Source: JALRBM01 sp964615445
Lineage (GTDB): Bacteria > Patescibacteriota > Saccharimonadia > Saccharimonadales > Saccharimonadaceae
Direction: 5' to 3'
DNA length: 13,983 nucleotides
NCBI GenBank assembly: GCA_964615445.1
Contig: CAZTOK010000031.1
Coordinates: 1 to 13,983, forward strand
Shown here: one piece after another, positions 13,552-13,983 of the stretch
Layout of the letters: each line of letters starts with the position of its first letter
Position numbering within the stretch: position 1 is the first letter of the stretch
Translations under genes and position numbers: made by a program
The notes under the pieces: generated by a model
Told to the model about the DNA's origin: nothing
Databases searched by the model: none
The model's input: only the letters and a program-made list of their open reading frames with translations

Positions 13552-13983
13552 TATTGCTCCAGTTCTTTACGGAGATGCGGCATTACTATGTCGAAGATCG
13601 CTGAATGCCCGTCGCTGTTTGGATGCAGCCCGTCGGCTAGTAGCTCCTTCGACCCCATTGCCCTAGTAAAGTCGTCAAAGACTGGTACAAAAGGAATGCT
13701 GGCAGCTTCAGCAACGGCCTTCATCTGGTCTTCATATGCTTTGATGTTCTTGTTGGTGTAGTAATACTCGCCCCAACTCACAGGCGTTGTTTGAACCTCG
13801 TCGCAGGCGGAGAGACCAACAAATATTAGCTTGGATGTGATTGGCTGAAGCATATCAACAATCTTCTCTAAGTTGGCTTTATATTCATCAATCGGCACCA
13901 TATTTCCGCCAGGTTCAGTGCAGGAATCGTTAATACCGATTTGCACCAAGACAATTGGCGGGACATTGTGCCGGGTACGGGCT
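13551..13983 (-). CDS. SGNH/GDSL-family hydrolase, N-terminus cut by window edge
   Basis: 144 codons are visible and the frame remains open to the right edge, so the gene begins outside the window; a TTG at 13949 is not a credible start because the hydrophobic strand PPIVLVQIGIND runs straight through it. Block III of the SGNH family is present (QIGIND, with its Asn) as is block V (DGLHPNSDGH, catalytic Asp and His). The nucleophilic Ser and the Gly block should lie in the missing N-terminal part. A helix-strand segment between (LEKIVDMLQPITSKLIFVG) fits the family. SGNH hydrolases are esterases, acetyl-esterases or lipases acting on carbohydrates, lipids or peptidoglycan; the substrate is not readable, and whether the protein is secreted cannot be judged without its N-terminus. 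It heads the visible part of the five-gene operon. Confidence 0.87.
   Translation of the reverse strand, partial: ARTRHNVPPIVLVQIGINDSCTEPGGNMVPIDEYKANLEKIVDMLQPITSKLIFVGLSACDEVQTTPVSWGEYYYTNKNIKAYEDQMKAVAEAASIPFVPVFDDFTRAMGSKELLADGLHPNSDGHSAIFDIVMPHLRKELEQ

Noticed and set aside
1..13983. CRISPR arrays, tRNA or rRNA genes, insertion sequences
   Set aside because: No regularly spaced direct repeats, cloverleaf-like segments, rRNA motifs or transposase genes were seen on either strand.

Overview
The window looks like an accessory stretch of a small-genome bacterium, most likely a Patescibacteria/CPR member such as a Saccharibacterium. That placement is an inference. It rests on short, tightly packed genes with few recognisable Shine-Dalgarno (SD) sites, several orphan hypothetical proteins, and a stand-alone membrane-anchored TraG/VirD4-like ATPase of a kind I recall as common in that group. 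No rRNA, tRNA or ribosomal protein gene is present to confirm it.

Left part (1-4909). A truncated minus-strand hypothetical gene runs off the left edge. It is followed by a short non-coding stretch holding a promoter and a GC-rich terminator that together suggest a small plus-strand RNA. Next comes a minus-strand cluster read from 2525 down to 475: an orphan 145-residue protein, a minimal RadC-type MPN/JAB protein, a DUF3800 (RNase H-like) protein and a small protein resembling the phage RelE/barnase-like (PBECR) group. Divergent from it are an XRE-type repressor and two membrane-anchored proteins, the second overlapping the first. The 112-bp gap between the two arms carries a striking 17-bp inverted repeat, 16/17 matched with centres 51 bp apart, which is probably the operator of the XRE protein. 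The arrangement (repressor, shared operator, nuclease-like and membrane proteins) looks like a mobile or defence cassette. A convergent orphan gene at 4394-4909, with a weakly ParB/Srx-like segment, closes this part.

Middle part (4910-10745). An 896-residue membrane-anchored P-loop ATPase of the TraG/VirD4/VirB4 superfamily has intact Walker A and B motifs and its own extended -10 promoter. It is followed by a long AT-richer gene encoding about 935 residues: an N-terminal Mrr-like PD-(D/E)XK nuclease, a STAND/NACHT-like NTPase and a long helical C-terminal half. The domain order matches single-gene antiviral STAND systems (Avs/bNACHT-like), and this is the best candidate for a new defence protein here.

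Right part (10746-13983). A minus-strand operon reads from the right edge leftwards: SGNH/GDSL hydrolase (truncated by the edge), isochorismatase-like cysteine hydrolase, CutA-like protein, a PhzF-like protein with an extra C-terminal domain, and an aminoglycoside-phosphotransferase-like kinase. Genes overlap by 1 or 4 nt or lie 3-8 nt apart, so they are almost certainly co-transcribed. The PhzF-like protein keeps the catalytic glutamate but seems to have lost other active-site residues. Just past the kinase, an open plus-strand stretch without a start codon looks like a gene remnant.
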